From positions 1-64,000 of the forward strand of contig NZ_RFLV01000006.1 of assembly GCF_004920405.1 (NCBI RefSeq): a stretch of DNA of 64,000 nt, in the 5' to 3' direction. Of the stretch, positions 34,853 to 46,570 are shown piece by piece. The notes beneath the pieces are model-generated. The model did no database searches, was not told where the DNA came from, and saw nothing but the letters and a program-made list of their open reading frames with translations. The DNA comes from Pseudomonas leptonychotis. Its GTDB lineage: Bacteria > Pseudomonadota > Gammaproteobacteria > Pseudomonadales > Pseudomonadaceae. The position numbers were made by a program, and so were the translations under genes. Within the stretch, counting starts at the first letter, position 1. The number at the start of each line of letters is the position of its first letter.

Positions 34853-37104
34853 GCCTTGCCCTCCTCGCTAACACGCAGACCAACCTGAGCCGACAGCGCG
34901 AGGAAGTTAGGAAACGAGGTAGCGACGTTGGCACAGTCATGAATGCGGATCGGCGCAGTAGCGCGCAGCGAAGCCACGCTGAAAGCCATGGCAATGCGAT
35001 GATCGCCGTGCGCCCACACTTCACCGCCGCCGATGCTGCCGCCCTCGATAATGATGCCGTCCGGCGTTGGCTCAGCCTTGACGCCCAAGGTAATCAGGCC
35101 GTCAGCCATCACCTGAATTCGATCAGACTCCTTGACCCGCAGCTCTTCAGCGCCACGCAGCACGGTACGGCCTTCTGCGACTGAAGCGGCGATGAACAAT
35201 ACAGGGAACTCATCAATAGCCAGCGGCACCAGATCTTCCGGGATATTGATGCCTTTGAGCTTGGCACTGCGCACACGAATATCCGCCACTGGCTCGCCAC
35301 CGACTTCACGCTCATTTTCCAGAGTGATGTCGCCGCCCATCAATCGGAGGATATCGATAACACCGGTGCGCGTCGGGTTGACCCCAACATGCTCCAGAAG
35401 CAGTTCGGAGTTCTCGGCGATGCTGCCAGCCACAAGGAAGAAAGCTGCCGAAGAAATATCGGCTGGCACTTCGATGTGCGTACCGATCAGCTTGTGACCC
35501 GACTCCACAGTCGCCGAGTTACCTTCGACCGTAACCGGATAACCGAAGCCACGCAGCATTCGCTCGGTATGGTCACGGGTTGGCGCAGGCTCAATCACCG
35601 TGGTCGAACCTGCCGCATACAAACCCGCCAACAGCATGCAGGATTTAACCTGAGCGCTGGCCATCGGCATTTCATAGGTCATACCACCCAAGATGCCGCC
35701 GGCACGAACTGTCAAAGGCGGACGGCCTTCAGGGCCGGTCTCAATGATTGCACCCATGGCGCGCAACGGCTTGGCTACGCGGTTCATTGGACGCTTGGAC
35801 AGCGAGGCATCGCCGGTCAAGGTCGTGTCGAAAGACTGTGCGGCGAGCAGACCGGAAAGCAGGCGCATCGAGGTGCCCGAATTACCCAAATAAATCGGAC
35901 CAGGTGGCGCTTTAAGGCCACGCAAGCCAACGCCATGCACAGTTACTCGACCATGGTGCGGACCTTCGATGACCACGCCCATGTCGCGAAACGCCTGGAT
36001 GGTTGCCAGAGCATCCTCACCCTCAAGGAAACCCTCAACCTCGGTAACGCCTTCTGCCAGCGAACCCAGCATGATTGAGCGGTGCGAGATGGATTTGTCG
36101 CCCGGAACACGGATACGTCCGGAGAGTTTACCGCCAGGATTAGCCAGAAAAATCAGATCGTTCGAGTGCATAGCGTCCACATAGGCCCTACGGGCGAGAA
36201 TTTTGCCGAAATGCTCACGAGCAACGCGGGCGCGCGTGAATACGCCCAGCAATTGATGCCCGTCCCCTGCGTCAACCGCGTCGCGCAAGGCGTCGAGATC
36301 GTCGCGAAATACGTCCAGCGTGCGCAGCACCGCCTCGCGATTAGCGAGGAAGATGTCATGCCACATAACCGGATCACTGCCGGCAATCCGCGTGAAATCG
36401 CGAAAACCACCGGCAGCGTAACGAAAGATCTCCAGGTTCTCACTGCGCTTGGCCAGTGAGTCCACCAGAGTAAATGCCAACAAGTGCGGCAAGTGGCTGG
36501 TCGCTGCCAGCACCTGATCATGATGCTCGACGGCCATATGCTCGACATCCGCACCCAGCTCGCGCCACAGGCTGTCAATCAGCGCCAAGGCCGCATCATC
36601 ACTCTGCTCACTGGGCGTAAGCACCACTTTATGCCGACGAAACAACTCAATATTGGCCGCTTCAACACCGCTTTGCTCAGAACCGGCTATCGGGTGACCC
36701 GGAACAAAGCGCACTGACCGGTCAGCAAAGGCCAGGCGCGCCGCACGCACCACATTGCCCTTAGCGCTGCCCACATCGGTGACTACCGCATCGCCCAAAT
36801 CAAGCTTAGCCAGTTCACCGAGCAACTTTTCCATGGCCAGAATGGGCACGGCCATTTGAATGACCGCAGCGCCCTGACACGCAACAGCCAGGTCAGTCTC
36901 ACAGCGATCAACCACGCCCAACTCAACAGCCAGACGCCGTGACTCAGCATCCAGATCAACCCCGACCACCTCTTGAAACAAGCCCAGTTCGCGCAGCCCT
37001 TTGGCGAAAGAACCGCCGATCAAGCCGAGCCCAACCACCACCAGGCGGCCGAGCTTAGGCGTGGCAGATTGCAGCGGAGTGACAACAGCGCTCGAATCAC
37101 TCAC
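34849..37104 (-). CDS. tyrA-aroA: Fused prephenate dehydrogenase / EPSP synthase
   Basis: A 751-residue bifunctional protein. Residues about 20-305 are cyclohexadienyl/prephenate dehydrogenase ([16 protein letters not shown] at 22-37; tyrosine branch); from about 316 on is 5-enolpyruvylshikimate-3-phosphate synthase ([43 protein letters not shown]), the sixth step of the shikimate pathway. This fusion is characteristic of pseudomonads. GTG start overlapping the hisC stop (GTGA). Joining an early and a late step of one pathway may coordinate flux. Confidence 0.97.
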   Translation of the reverse strand: MSDSSAVVTPLQSATPKLGRLVVVGLGLIGGSFAKGLRELGLFQEVVGVDLDAESRRLAVELGVVDRCETDLAVACQGAAVIQMAVPILAMEKLLGELAKLDLGDAVVTDVGSAKGNVVRAARLAFADRSVRFVPGHPIAGSEQSGVEAANIELFRRHKVVLTPSEQSDDAALALIDSLWRELGADVEHMAVEHHDQVLAATSHLPHLLAFTLVDSLAKRSENLEIFRYAAGGFRDFTRIAGSDPVMWHDIFLANREAVLRTLDVFRDDLDALRDAVDAGDGHQLLGVFTRARVAREHFGKILARRAYVDAMHSNDLIFLANPGGKLSGRIRVPGDKSISHRSIMLGSLAEGVTEVEGFLEGEDALATIQAFRDMGVVIEGPHHGRVTVHGVGLRGLKAPPGPIYLGNSGTSMRLLSGLLAAQSFDTTLTGDASLSKRPMNRVAKPLRAMGAIIETGPEGRPPLTVRAGGILGGMTYEMPMASAQVKSCMLLAGLYAAGSTTVIEPAPTRDHTERMLRGFGYPVTVEGNSATVESGHKLIGTHIEVPADISSAAFFLVAGSIAENSELLLEHVGVNPTRTGVIDILRLMGGDITLENEREVGGEPVADIRVRSAKLKGINIPEDLVPLAIDEFPVLFIAASVAEGRTVLRGAEELRVKESDRIQVMADGLITLGVKAEPTPDGIIIEGGSIGGGEVWAHGDHRIAMAFSVASLRATAPIRIHDCANVATSFPNFLALSAQVGLRVSEEGKA

Positions 37105-38207
37105 GCGCCCAACACCTCAGCCAGGGCCTCAAGGAAACGGGCGTTTTCAGCCGGCAAGCCAATCGATACACGCAGAAAATTCGGCATACCGTAACCCGCC
37201 ACCGGCCGCACAATCACCCCGGCGCGCAACAATGCCTGGTTGATTGCAGCCGTATCACGGCCAAAATCCACGGCAATAAAGTTGCCCTTGGACGCAATCC
37301 AATCCAGCCCCAAGTCGCGCAAGCCTGCTTCAAGCTGCGCCATGCCTGCATCATTGAGCTGGCGGCTTTGCACCAGATAGTCAACATCGTCCAGCGCGGC
37401 ACAGGCCGCTGCCAGAGCCAGGCTGTTTACATTGAACGGCTGGCGCACACGGTTTAGCACGTCGGCAATCTGCGCCGAGCTAAGCGCGTAACCCACCCGC
37501 AGTGATGCCAGACCGTAGGCTTTAGAGAAAGTGCGTGAAACCAGTAGATTTTCGTACCGCGAAAGGTACTTGAGGCCATCCGGCAGTTCATCACCTTCGG
37601 CGTATTCGATATAGGCCTCGTCCAGCACCACCAGCACATTCGCCGGCACACGGACGAGAAAGCGCTCCAGTGCATCAGGGCCAAACCAAGTGCCGGTCGG
37701 GTTGTTCGGGTTGGCGATAAATACCACACGGGTATTGCCATCGATGGCGGCAAGCATGGCTTCTAGGTCGTGACCATGGTCTTTAGCCGGCACCACCCTG
37801 CCCTCTGCGCCCACGGCCTGGGTAGCAATCGGGTAGACGGCAAAGGCGTACTGGCTGAATACCGCATTCAGGCCTGGCGCTAGGTAGGCGCGGGCGACCA
37901 GATCAAGAATGTCGTTGGAGCCATTGCCCAAAGTGACCTGATTGATCTGCACAGCGCAACGCTGGGCCAAGCGGCTTTTCAACTCAAAGCCATTACCATC
38001 GGGGTAACGCGTCAGCTCGGCCAGCTCATTGCGAATGGCCTCCAGCACCTTGGCGCTGGGGCCCAGCGGGTTTTCGTTACTGGCTAACTTGACGATGCTG
38101 GCCGGATCCAGATCCAGCTCACGGGCCAACTCATCCACCGGCTTGCCTGGCACATAGGGCGACAACTGCTGTACGCCTGGCTGGGCCAAGGCGAGGAAAT
38201 CGGTCAT
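37101..38207 (-). CDS. hisC: Histidinol-phosphate / aromatic aminotransferase
   Basis: A 368-residue class I/II PLP aminotransferase of the HisC family. The PLP lysine is in RTFSKAYGLASLRVGY near residue 225 and the substrate region in LASNENPLGPS and ANPNNPTGTWF. Located between pheA and tyrA-aroA, which is the usual place of the second Pseudomonas copy (hisC2), so it may serve mainly in phenylalanine/tyrosine synthesis as well as histidine synthesis. Confidence 0.93.
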   Translation of the reverse strand: MTDFLALAQPGVQQLSPYVPGKPVDELARELDLDPASIVKLASNENPLGPSAKVLEAIRNELAELTRYPDGNGFELKSRLAQRCAVQINQVTLGNGSNDILDLVARAYLAPGLNAVFSQYAFAVYPIATQAVGAEGRVVPAKDHGHDLEAMLAAIDGNTRVVFIANPNNPTGTWFGPDALERFLVRVPANVLVVLDEAYIEYAEGDELPDGLKYLSRYENLLVSRTFSKAYGLASLRVGYALSSAQIADVLNRVRQPFNVNSLALAAACAALDDVDYLVQSRQLNDAGMAQLEAGLRDLGLDWIASKGNFIAVDFGRDTAAINQALLRAGVIVRPVAGYGMPNFLRVSIGLPAENARFLEALAEVLGA

Positions 38208-38227
38208 AACAAAGCCTCACGCTTAAA

Positions 38228-38291
38228 GCCGCAAGCCCCAAGTACAGCCCGGCGTCGATACGCGTGTAGCTTGAGACTTGGCGCTTGCCGC
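38228..38291. repeat. REP-like imperfect inverted repeat between pheA and hisC
   Basis: GCCGCAAGCCCCAAGT (38228-38243) faces ACTTGGCGCTTGCCGC (38276-38291), which match as inverted copies at all but two positions. Short GC-rich inverted repeats of this kind (CTTGAGACTTG / GCTTGCCGC) are typical Pseudomonas REP elements in intergenic gaps. It fills most of the 91-base space between pheA and hisC and could form a hairpin in the mRNA. Confidence 0.55.
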
Positions 38292-38298
38292 AGCAGTT

Positions 38299-39405
38299 TT
38301 AAAGTACCGCCTTGGGGTAGGAGCCCAGCACTTTGAGCGCCACGGCTTCCTGATTGATCTTTTCCAGCACGTCTTTGATCAGCGGATCGCGATGGTGACC
38401 AACGAAGTCGATAAAGAACACGTAGGTCCATTTACCGCTGCGCGACGGACGGGTTTCGATGCGGGTCAGGTCGATACCGTTGTTGTGGAATGGCACCAAC
38501 AACTCATGCAGCGCACCCGGCTTGTTGCTCATGGAAATGATCACCGAGGTCTTGTCATCACCGGTCGGCGGCACTTCCTGGCTGCCAATAATGAGGAAGC
38601 GCGTGGAGTTGTCCGGGCGGTCCTCAATTTTCTCCGCCAGCTTGGTCAGCCCATACAGGCTGGCCGCCATGTCACCGGCAATTGCCGCGCTGTTCCACTC
38701 ACCCTTAACGCGCTTGGCCGCATCGGCGTTACTCGATACCGCCACACGCTCAACATTGGGGTAATGCGCGTCCAGCCATTTGCGGCATTGCGCCAGGGAC
38801 TGGGCGTGAGAATAGATACGGGTGATTTTGTCAGTCTTGGTGGTTTCACCGACCAACAGGTGGTGGTGAATGCGCAGCTCAACTTCGCCGCAGATGACCA
38901 TGTCGTGTTCGAGGAAGCTGTCGAGGGTGTGATTGATCGCGCCTTCAGTGGAATTTTCCACCGGGACTACGCCAAAGTTGACCGCACCGGCGGCCACTTC
39001 ACGGAACACTTCATCGATCGCAGCCATCGGCACGCTGATCACCGCGTGACCAAAGTGTTTCATCGCCGCCGCTTGCGAGAACGTGCCCTCAGGACCGAGA
39101 TACGCAACCTTCAGCGGGTTTTCCAAGGCCAGGCACGAAGACATAATTTCGCGGAACAAGCGCGCCATTTCCTCATTGCCCAGCGGCCCTTGATTGCGCT
39201 CCATGATGCGTTTGAGCACCTGGGCTTCACGCTCTGGGCGATAGAACACCGGTTTCTCGCCTTCCGGCAGGGCCTTCATCTTCACCCGCGCCACTTCTTC
39301 GGCGCAGCTGGCGCGATCACTGATCAGCGCGAGAATCTTTTCATCGAGGCTATCGATACGCAGGCGCAGCGCCTGCAACTCTTGCTCAGAAATTACATCG
39401 GTCAT
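38299..39405 (-). CDS. pheA: Chorismate mutase / prephenate dehydratase
   Basis: A 368-residue P-protein: chorismate mutase (about residues 1-90, with LRIDSLDEKILALISDRA), prephenate dehydratase (about 95-275, containing YLGPEGTFSQAAAMKHFG and the catalytic NSTRFLIIG) and a C-terminal ACT domain for phenylalanine feedback (KPGALHELL, ETRPSRSG). Its ATG shares one base with the serC stop (TGATG), so it is coupled to serC. Confidence 0.97.
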   Translation of the reverse strand: MTDVISEQELQALRLRIDSLDEKILALISDRASCAEEVARVKMKALPEGEKPVFYRPEREAQVLKRIMERNQGPLGNEEMARLFREIMSSCLALENPLKVAYLGPEGTFSQAAAMKHFGHAVISVPMAAIDEVFREVAAGAVNFGVVPVENSTEGAINHTLDSFLEHDMVICGEVELRIHHHLLVGETTKTDKITRIYSHAQSLAQCRKWLDAHYPNVERVAVSSNADAAKRVKGEWNSAAIAGDMAASLYGLTKLAEKIEDRPDNSTRFLIIGSQEVPPTGDDKTSVIISMSNKPGALHELLVPFHNNGIDLTRIETRPSRSGKWTYVFFIDFVGHHRDPLIKDVLEKINQEAVALKVLGSYPKAVL

Positions 39406-40496
39406 CAGCCGTGCTCCTTTTCGAACTCGGCCATGTAGGCAACCAGCGCCTCAACAGCGTCCATGCCCACCGCGTTATAGATCGAGGCGCGCATACCGCC
39501 GACCGAACGGTGACCTTTGAGGTTGAGCAGACCGCGCTCATCGGCGCCGGCGAGGAACGGTTTATCCAGTTTCTCGTCAGCAAGACGGAATGGCACGTTC
39601 ATCCAAGAGCGCGCGTTGTGCGCAATCGGGTTGCTGTAGAAGTCACTGGTATCGATGGCTTTGTACAGCAGGTCTTTCTTAGCGCGATTGATGCGTTCCA
39701 TCGCGGCGACGCCGCCCTGCTCTTTCAGCCACTCGAACACCAGGCCAGACAGGTACCAGGAGAAGGTCGCCGGGGTGTTGTACATCGAGCCGTTATCGGC
39801 GGCGATTTTGTAGTTGAGCATGGTCGGGCAAACGCTGCGGGCACGGCCGAGCAGGTCTTCGCGAACGATGGTCACCACCAGACCGCTGGGGCCGATATTC
39901 TTCTGCGCGCCGGCGTAGATCAGGCCGAATTTCGACACATCAATCGGCCGCGAAAGGATGTCGGAGGACATGTCCGCTACCAGCGGCACGTCACCGACTT
40001 CGGGAACCCAGTCAAACTGCAGGCCACCAATGGTTTCATTGCTGGCGTAGTGCAGGTAAGCGGCGTCTTTCGACAACTGCCATTCGTTCTGCCCAGGAAT
40101 GGCGAAATAGTCGTAAGGCTTGGCGCTGGCGGCGACATTAACATTGCCGTAGCGGCTGGCCTCTTCGATGCTTTTCTTCGACCAGATACCGGTGTCGACG
40201 TAATCAGCAACCCCGTCTTCAGGCAGCAGGTTGAGTGGAATTTCAGCGAACTGCTGGCTGGCACCGCCTTGCAGAAACAGCACCTTGTAATCCGATGGAA
40301 TTTCCATCAGGTCACGCAGGTCTTGTTCGGCCTTTTCCGCGATCGAGGTGTACTCCTCGCTGCGGTGACTCATCTCCATGACCGACAGGCCTTTGCCTTG
40401 CCAATCGAGGAGTTCCGCCTGGGCGCGTTGCAGAACAGCTTCAGGAAGCGCGGCCGGGCCGGCGCAGAAGTTAAAGGCTCGCTTGCTCACATCCAC
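39405..40496 (-). CDS. serC: Phosphoserine aminotransferase
   Basis: A 363-residue PLP enzyme for serine and pyridoxal-5-phosphate synthesis. It begins RAFNFCAGPAALPEAVLQ; HRSEEYTSIA, the Lys-containing YAGAQKNIGPSG loop and HRSVGGMRASIYNA are the family hallmarks. First gene of the serC-pheA-hisC-tyrA/aroA-cmk run, 189 bases downstream of gyrA. Confidence 0.97.
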   Translation of the reverse strand: MDVSKRAFNFCAGPAALPEAVLQRAQAELLDWQGKGLSVMEMSHRSEEYTSIAEKAEQDLRDLMEIPSDYKVLFLQGGASQQFAEIPLNLLPEDGVADYVDTGIWSKKSIEEASRYGNVNVAASAKPYDYFAIPGQNEWQLSKDAAYLHYASNETIGGLQFDWVPEVGDVPLVADMSSDILSRPIDVSKFGLIYAGAQKNIGPSGLVVTIVREDLLGRARSVCPTMLNYKIAADNGSMYNTPATFSWYLSGLVFEWLKEQGGVAAMERINRAKKDLLYKAIDTSDFYSNPIAHNARSWMNVPFRLADEKLDKPFLAGADERGLLNLKGHRSVGGMRASIYNAVGMDAVEALVAYMAEFEKEHG

Positions 40497-40588
40497 TCTC
40501 TCTCAGATTCACCGAGCATCAACGCACCTCGCGATGACGCATCCACTGCTTTAGCCCCGCCCCGCAGGATGAGTTAGCCGAAGGCGTA

Positions 40589-40649
40589 ACCCATCAAGCA
40601 GACTCCTATCGACTCAGGATGAGCGGCAAGCTCTAAGCGTTTGATGGGT
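40589..40649. repeat. Inverted repeat in the gyrA-serC gap
   Basis: ACCCATCAA (40589-40597) and TTGATGGGT (40641-40649) are perfect inverted arms, with GGATGAG and a second CCACCC near the edges. Sequences of the form GATGGGTATCGCTGAGCTCAACCC recur in Pseudomonas intergenic regions, so this is probably a degraded copy of a dispersed repeat. The predicted hairpin has no T-run, but it is the only candidate for ending the gyrA transcript. Confidence 0.5.
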
Positions 40650-40685
40650 ATCGCTGAGCTCAACCCACCCTACGACTTACACCAA

Positions 40686-43472
40686 TCACTCTTCGCTGAT
40701 TGGGCTTTCGTCAGCAGCAGCCTCGGGCGCATCACCTGCATCCTCAACCACGCCCTCAAAGCCCTCTTCGGCGCCAAGCTGCTCTTCACCTTCCAGCAAC
40801 TCTTCGTCGTCTTCCGCCGAAGGCTCCTGCACACGCTCAAGACCAACCAGGGTTTCATCCTTGGCCAGCTTGATCAGGGTCACGCCCTGGGTGTTACGGC
40901 CGAGGCTGGAGATTTCGCTAACGCGGGTACGCACCAGGGTACCCTGATCGGAAATCAGCATGATTTCTTCGCCTTCAAGCACCTGCACGGCGCCCACCAG
41001 CTTACCGTTACGCTCGTTGCTGACCATGGCGATCACGCCCTGACCGCCACGACCACGACGCGGGAACTCGTCCATCGCCGTGCGCTTGCCGTAACCGCGC
41101 TCAGAGGCGGTGAGAATCTGCGCATCGGCTTCCGGAATCAGCATGGAGATAATCTCCTGCCCTGCCGGCAGACGCATACCACGCACACCGCGAGCGGTAC
41201 GGCCCATGGTGCGGACTTTGCTTTCTTTAAAGCGAATGACCTTGCCGCCATCAGAGAACATCATCACTTCGCGAGCGCCGTCAGTGACGGCGGCAGAGAT
41301 AAGGGTGTCATCTTCGTCCAGCTTGAGGGCGATCAGGCCCGAGCTGCGCGGACGGCTGAACTGCACCAGCGGGGTCTTTTTCACAGTGCCTTTGGCCGTA
41401 GCCATAAAGATGTAGGCACCGGTCGGCTCATCTGGGGTCTCGTCGTCGGCATCATCGCCTTCAACCAGGTCTTCGATTTCTTCAGCCTCAACCACAACGC
41501 CTTCGATATCGTCCTGCTCATCGCCTTCCGGGGCTTGCTGACGCAAGGCTTCCAGATCGATCTGCAGCATCGCGGTGATGCGCTCGCCCTCATCCAGCGG
41601 CAACAGATTGACCAGCGGACGACCACGGGCCGCACGTGAGGCTTCAGGGATTTCGTAGGTTTTCAGCCAGTACACCTTGCCCTTGCTGGAGAACAGCAAG
41701 AGGGTGGCGTGGCTGTTGGCGACCAACAGGTGCGCAATATAATCCTCATCCTTGATCCCGGTGGCCGATTTGCCTTTACCACCACGGCGCTGCGCCTGGT
41801 AGGCAGTCAGCGGTTGCGACTTGGCGTAACCGGTATGAGAGATGGTCACGACCCGCTCTTCTTCGGTGATCAGGTCGGCCAGGGTCAGGTCAAGGCGGTT
41901 ATCGAGAATTTCGGTGCGACGTGCGTCGCCAAACTCGGCCTTGATCGCCTCCAGCTCTTCACGGATCACTTCCATCAGGCGCACGGCGCTATTGAGGATG
42001 CGCAGTAGCTCGCCGATCTGGGTGAGGATTTCCTGGTACTCGGCCAGCAGTTTTTCATGCTCAAGCCCGGTCAAACGGTGCAAGCGCAGTTCAAGAATGG
42101 CTTGGGCTTGTTCCGGCGACAGGAAGTATTTGCCGTCACGCAGGCCGTACTGCGGATCGAGATCGTCCGGCCGGCACGAATCTGCCCCGGCGCGCTCAAC
42201 CATCGCCTCTACGGCGCTGGATTCCCAGGCATTGGCCATCAGCGCGATTTTGGCTTCCGCTGGAGTCGGCGAGGCTTTGATCAGTGCGATTACCGGGTCA
42301 ATGTTGGACAGCGCAACGGCCTGACCTTCGAGAATATGACCACGCTCACGGGCTTTACGCAGCTCAAACACCGTGCGCCGGGTAACCACTTCACGGCGGT
42401 GCAGAATAAAGGCTTCGAGCATGTCCTTGAGATTAAGGACTTTCGGCTGGCCGTCGATCAGCGCCACTACGTTGATGCCAAACACGCACTGCATCTGGGT
42501 TTGCGCGTAGAGGTTGTTGAGCACCACTTCTGGCACTTCACCGCGACGCAGCTCGATAACGATGCGCATGCCGTCTTTGTCAGATTCGTCACGCAGCTCG
42601 GTGATGCCTTCGAGTTTCTTCTCTTTAACCAGCTCGGCGATCTTCTCGATCAAGCGCGCTTTGTTCAGCTGGTACGGCAGCTCGCTGACGATGATCTGCT
42701 GGCGACCGCCAACCTTGTCGATGTCTTCGATAATCGCCCGGGCACGCATATAGATGCGGCCACGGCCGGTGCGGTAGGCCTCAATGATGCCGGCGCGACC
42801 GTTGATGATCGCCGCCGTGGGGAAGTCTGGACCGGGGATGTACTGCATCAGCTCATCGACGGTCAGCTCGCCGTTATCGATCAGGGCCAAGCAGCCATTG
42901 ATCACTTCGGTGAGGTTGTGCGGTGGAATGTTGGTCGCCATGCCCACGGCGATACCGCTGGAACCGTTAACCAGCAGGTTAGGCACCCGGGTCGGCATGA
43001 CCGCTGGGATCATCTCGGTGCCGTCGTAGTTCGGCACCCAATCCACAGTTTCTTTATGCAGGTCAGCCAGCAGCTCATGGGCCAGCTTGGTCATGCGCAC
43101 TTCGGTGTAACGCATGGCGGCGGCGTTGTCACCGTCCACCGAACCGAAGTTGCCTTGGCCGTCGACCAGCAAATAACGCAGGGAGAAAGGCTGAGCCATC
43201 CGCACGATGGTGTCGTACACCGCCGTATCACCGTGAGGGTGATACTTACCGATGACGTCACCGACCACGCGGGCGGACTTCTTGTATGCCTTGTTCCAAT
43301 CGTTATTCAACTCACTCATGGCAAACAGCACACGGCGGTGCACGGGCTTCAAGCCGTCGCGTGCATCCGGCAGCGCTCGCCCAACGATCACGCTCATCGC
43401 GTAATCGAGGTAAGACTGCTTGAGTTCGTCTTCAATATTGACCGGGAGGATTTCTTTGGCCAGTTCGCCCAT
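40686..43472 (-). CDS. gyrA: DNA gyrase subunit A
   Basis: A 928-residue type II topoisomerase subunit that cuts and rejoins DNA. The active-site Tyr122 is in [10 protein letters not shown]. The quinolone-resistance region is wild type for Pseudomonas: Gly81, Asp82, Thr83, Asp87 in [10 protein letters not shown]. Six C-terminal beta-pinwheel blades include the GyrA-box QRRGGKGK. An acidic insertion (about residues 665-700, rich in Glu/Asp) and an acidic C-terminal tail are usual for the genus. Ribosome binding site AAGG precedes the ATG by seven bases. Confidence 0.98.
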   Translation of the reverse strand: MGELAKEILPVNIEDELKQSYLDYAMSVIVGRALPDARDGLKPVHRRVLFAMSELNNDWNKAYKKSARVVGDVIGKYHPHGDTAVYDTIVRMAQPFSLRYLLVDGQGNFGSVDGDNAAAMRYTEVRMTKLAHELLADLHKETVDWVPNYDGTEMIPAVMPTRVPNLLVNGSSGIAVGMATNIPPHNLTEVINGCLALIDNGELTVDELMQYIPGPDFPTAAIINGRAGIIEAYRTGRGRIYMRARAIIEDIDKVGGRQQIIVSELPYQLNKARLIEKIAELVKEKKLEGITELRDESDKDGMRIVIELRRGEVPEVVLNNLYAQTQMQCVFGINVVALIDGQPKVLNLKDMLEAFILHRREVVTRRTVFELRKARERGHILEGQAVALSNIDPVIALIKASPTPAEAKIALMANAWESSAVEAMVERAGADSCRPDDLDPQYGLRDGKYFLSPEQAQAILELRLHRLTGLEHEKLLAEYQEILTQIGELLRILNSAVRLMEVIREELEAIKAEFGDARRTEILDNRLDLTLADLITEEERVVTISHTGYAKSQPLTAYQAQRRGGKGKSATGIKDEDYIAHLLVANSHATLLLFSSKGKVYWLKTYEIPEASRAARGRPLVNLLPLDEGERITAMLQIDLEALRQQAPEGDEQDDIEGVVVEAEEIEDLVEGDDADDETPDEPTGAYIFMATAKGTVKKTPLVQFSRPRSSGLIALKLDEDDTLISAAVTDGAREVMMFSDGGKVIRFKESKVRTMGRTARGVRGMRLPAGQEIISMLIPEADAQILTASERGYGKRTAMDEFPRRGRGGQGVIAMVSNERNGKLVGAVQVLEGEEIMLISDQGTLVRTRVSEISSLGRNTQGVTLIKLAKDETLVGLERVQEPSAEDDEELLEGEEQLGAEEGFEGVVEDAGDAPEAAADESPISEE

Positions 43473-43891
43473 GAGTAGCCTTGTTCCTTTTTCTGGTGAA
43501 ACTCCGCGCCGCTCATCCTGAGTGGTGTGGAGCCTGTCGCCGCGCCGTTAAGGCTTCCGGCGACTCACGACAAATCAATAAGTTATGCCATGTATCTGCG
43601 CAGGTAAGAGGCCCGCAATAGGCGCCCCTGAAAACCGCCGGAGCTTACCACAATCACCGCGCCGCACCTATCCCCAGCACCAGCCTGACGACTAGCAGAC
43701 AGTCGAAAACAACTGCACTCGGCTATCCGGCATTGAAAGCACTCCCGGCAAGCGAAATGAGTCATGCCCATCTACTACTCGCGCATCACGTTTACTCGAC
43801 TGCTTGACCAGTAGAGCTGTTACTCCACTGCACCTTGCTTGACCGTGGGCTCCCAGACTCTCCAGGACCTGCGCGAGCGAATAAACAACAG
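43473..43891. other. 419-bp gap between mtnA and gyrA
   Basis: Upstream region of gyrA and downstream region of mtnA. No ORF with coding character, no tRNA and no clear terminator seen. A minus-strand promoter for gyrA must lie here; a possible extended -10 (TGTGGTAAGCT on the minus strand, near 43648) has no good -35. Confidence 0.4.
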
Positions 43892-44968
43892 TTAATGCAG
43901 GCGCTTGCGGCACATCAATTGCGCCATTTTCTCGGCATCCGGGCGGTCGATGACACCCTTTTCGGTGACGAGAAAATCAATCAGGTCGGCCGGGGTTATA
44001 TCGAACACCGGATTTAGCGCCGCCACGTCCCCGGCAATACGCTTGCCCCCCAACTCCAGCAACTCGCTGGCATCGCGCTCCTCCAGCACAATGTCATCGC
44101 CGTGCTCGGCGGCCATATCAATGGTCGAACTGGGGGCCACCACCATAAAGCGCACGCCGTGGTGCATGGCATTGACCGCCAATTGATAGGTGCCGATCTT
44201 GTTGGCCACGTCACCATTGGCAGCAATTCGGTCAGCCCCGACAATTACCCAGGTGATGCCACGGGTTTTCATCAGGTGCGCAGCCGCAGAGTCGACATTT
44301 ACCGTCACGGGAATGCCATCGACCGCCAACTCCCAAGCAGTCAGGCGCGAACCCTGCAGCCAGGGACGGGTTTCATCGGCGTACACACGCTCCAGCAAAC
44401 CGTCGTGAAAAGCTGCACGAATCACCCCAAGCGCGGTGCCGAAGCCGCCAGTGGCCAGCGCGCCAGCGTTGCAGTGGGTCAACAGGTTCTGCTGATTGGC
44501 TTGATGTTTGCGAATTAACTCGACGCCCAGCTGGGCCATGGTCAAGTTGGCGTCGCGATCGCTCTGATGGATACCAACAGCTTCAGCTTCCAGCAGCGCC
44601 AAGGGGTCGTCACTGCTTTTGAGCCGATCAAGCCGATCACGCATGCGCTTGAGCGCCCAGAACAGGTTAACCGCTGTGGGGCGCGAAGCCGCCAGCAGGT
44701 CAAAATCCGCCTGAATCGCCAAGCGCCAGTCGCCACCAGCCGGAAGGCGTACTCGCGCAGCCAGCACGACCGCATAAGCCGCAGCGATACCAATAGCCGG
44801 CGCGCCGCGCACCACCATGCTCCGAATTGCCTCGGCCACATCCGCGGCCGAGTGATAGCTCAGCCAGGTTTCCTCAAAAGGCAACGCGCGCTGATCGAGC
44901 AGGTGCAGAGCGCCGTCACGCCACTCGATGGCCTTGACCTTCTCTGCCGCTAGCAATTGCTCGCGCAT
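43892..44968 (-). CDS. mtnA: Methylthioribose-1-phosphate isomerase
   Basis: A 358-residue enzyme of the methionine salvage pathway converting 5-methylthioribose-1-phosphate to the ribulose form. [15 protein letters not shown] (53-67), the catalytic Cys166 in [12 protein letters not shown] and Asp246 in [11 protein letters not shown] are present. ATG at 44968 gives the standard start [16 protein letters not shown] with an AGGTG site upstream; 13 further codons are open. Divergent from mtaD, which feeds the same pathway, across about 140 bases. Confidence 0.96.
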   Translation of the reverse strand: MREQLLAAEKVKAIEWRDGALHLLDQRALPFEETWLSYHSAADVAEAIRSMVVRGAPAIGIAAAYAVVLAARVRLPAGGDWRLAIQADFDLLAASRPTAVNLFWALKRMRDRLDRLKSSDDPLALLEAEAVGIHQSDRDANLTMAQLGVELIRKHQANQQNLLTHCNAGALATGGFGTALGVIRAAFHDGLLERVYADETRPWLQGSRLTAWELAVDGIPVTVNVDSAAAHLMKTRGITWVIVGADRIAANGDVANKIGTYQLAVNAMHHGVRFMVVAPSSTIDMAAEHGDDIVLEERDASELLELGGKRIAGDVAALNPVFDITPADLIDFLVTEKGVIDRPDAEKMAQLMCRKRLH

Positions 44969-45107
44969 TACACACCTCCGCCGGAAAAAGCCGACCATTA
45001 TACGCACAGCACCACACCCACTAAGCCAGATCAGCTGCGCATGACTTCAAGCCTAGGGCGTTCCCCTATAAACTCGCCAGCTTCACCTGACTGCCGGAAG
45101 CGTCCCC

Positions 45108-46427
45108 ATGCCCCATGCCCCACTCGACCTTTTGCTCCTGCCCACCTGGCTGGTCCCGGTCGAGCCCGCTGGTGTGGTGTTACTGGAGCATGGCCTGGGT
45201 GTCCGTGATGGCCGTATTGCGCTGATTGCGCCACGCGCCGAGGCGCTCAAACACGGCGCCTTGCAAGTTCTTGAGCTACCCGGCCGCTTGCTGACACCAG
45301 GGCTGGTCAATGCCCACGGCCATGCAGCCATGACGCTGTTTCGCGGCCTAGCGGATGATTTACCGCTGATGACCTGGCTGGAGCAGCACATCTGGCCCGC
45401 TGAGGCCAAGTGGGTTAACGAGCAGTTCGTGCAGGATGGCACCGAGCTGGCCATCGCTGAACAGCTCAAGGGCGGCATCACCTGCTTCTCCGACATGTAC
45501 TTCTTTCCGGAAACCGCCAGCCATCTGGTGCACAGCAGCGGCATCCGCGCGCAGATCACCATTCCGGTGCTGGATTTCCCGATTCCCGGCGCGCGCGATG
45601 CTGACGAAGCGCTGCGTAAAGGCCTGGCATTATTCGACGACCTCAAACACCACCCGCGCCTGAGTGTCGCGTTCGGGCCCCATGCGCCGTATACGGTGAG
45701 CGACGACAAACTGGAAAACATCCGCATGCTGGCCGAAGAGCTGGACGCTGGCATCCATATGCACGTGCACGAAACCGCTTTCGAAGTGCAGCAAAGCCTT
45801 GAGCAGCGTGGCGAACGCCCACTGGCCCGCTTAGCGCGGCTCGATTTGCTTGGGCCGCGCTTCCAGGCCGTGCACATGACCCAGATCGACGATGAAGACC
45901 TGGCCCTGCTGGTGCAAAGTAACACCAGCGTGATCCACTGCCCGGAATCCAACCTCAAGCTCGCCAGCGGTTTCTGCCCGGTGGAGAAACTCTGGCAAGC
46001 CGGGGTCAACGTCGCTATTGGCACCGACGGCGCCGCGAGCAACAACGACTTGGACTTGCTCGGTGAAACACGCACGGCGGCGCTGCTGGCCAAAGCGGTA
46101 GCCGGCGATGCCACGGCGCTCAATGCCCATAGCGCCCTGCGCATGGCCACATTAAATGGCGCCCGCGCCCTCGGCCTGGACCGGCAGATCGGCTCGCTGG
46201 AGCTGGGCAAAGCCGCCGACATGGCGGTCTTCAATTTGTCTGGCCTGGCCCAGCAACCGGTGTACGACCCGGTTTCGCAATTGCTGTATGCCGGTGGCCG
46301 CAGCTGTGTCGAACACCTGTGGGTCGCCGGCAAGCAGTTACTCGACGCCGGCCAGCTGACCCGCCTGGACGAACAGCGGATCATCCATACCGCACGCGCC
46401 TGGGGGGCAAAAATTGCCAGCAAGTAA
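45108..46427 (+). CDS. mtaD: 5'-methylthioadenosine / S-adenosylhomocysteine deaminase
   Basis: A 439-residue amidohydrolase of the TRZ/ATZ group that deaminates methylthioadenosine, in Pseudomonas the first step from MTA to methylthioinosine. Metal ligands: His70 and His72 (VNAHGHAAM), a later His in HMHVHE, and the Asp of [24 protein letters not shown] is the substrate loop. Divergently transcribed from mtnA, matching their shared role in methionine salvage. Confidence 0.93.
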   Translation: MPHAPLDLLLLPTWLVPVEPAGVVLLEHGLGVRDGRIALIAPRAEALKHGALQVLELPGRLLTPGLVNAHGHAAMTLFRGLADDLPLMTWLEQHIWPAEAKWVNEQFVQDGTELAIAEQLKGGITCFSDMYFFPETASHLVHSSGIRAQITIPVLDFPIPGARDADEALRKGLALFDDLKHHPRLSVAFGPHAPYTVSDDKLENIRMLAEELDAGIHMHVHETAFEVQQSLEQRGERPLARLARLDLLGPRFQAVHMTQIDDEDLALLVQSNTSVIHCPESNLKLASGFCPVEKLWQAGVNVAIGTDGAASNNDLDLLGETRTAALLAKAVAGDATALNAHSALRMATLNGARALGLDRQIGSLELGKAADMAVFNLSGLAQQPVYDPVSQLLYAGGRSCVEHLWVAGKQLLDAGQLTRLDEQRIIHTARAWGAKIASK

Positions 46428-46570
46428 AACCGCTCCAACGCCTAAGCCAACGGCCACTGCGACAAACTGACATACATTGGTCGCCCAACTGGCGTCCACT
46501 CTACCCGGCGAAACTGGCACCATGAGCGCCTGGCGCCCCACTCTCGCCGCAGCCTGAATCAGGGATTTAT

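Noticed and set aside
38278..39438. 386-codon plus-strand frame opposite pheA, and the 388-codon frame at 39411-40577 opposite serC
   Set aside because: Both are antisense to conserved enzymes and lack any recognisable domain.
42057..43478. 473-codon plus-strand frame opposite gyrA
   Set aside because: Mirrors GyrA codons; the amino acid content (His, Val, Arg runs) is typical of antisense translation.
45083..46438. 451-codon minus-strand frame opposite mtaD
   Set aside because: Ser/Arg/Ala-rich shadow of a clear amidohydrolase gene.
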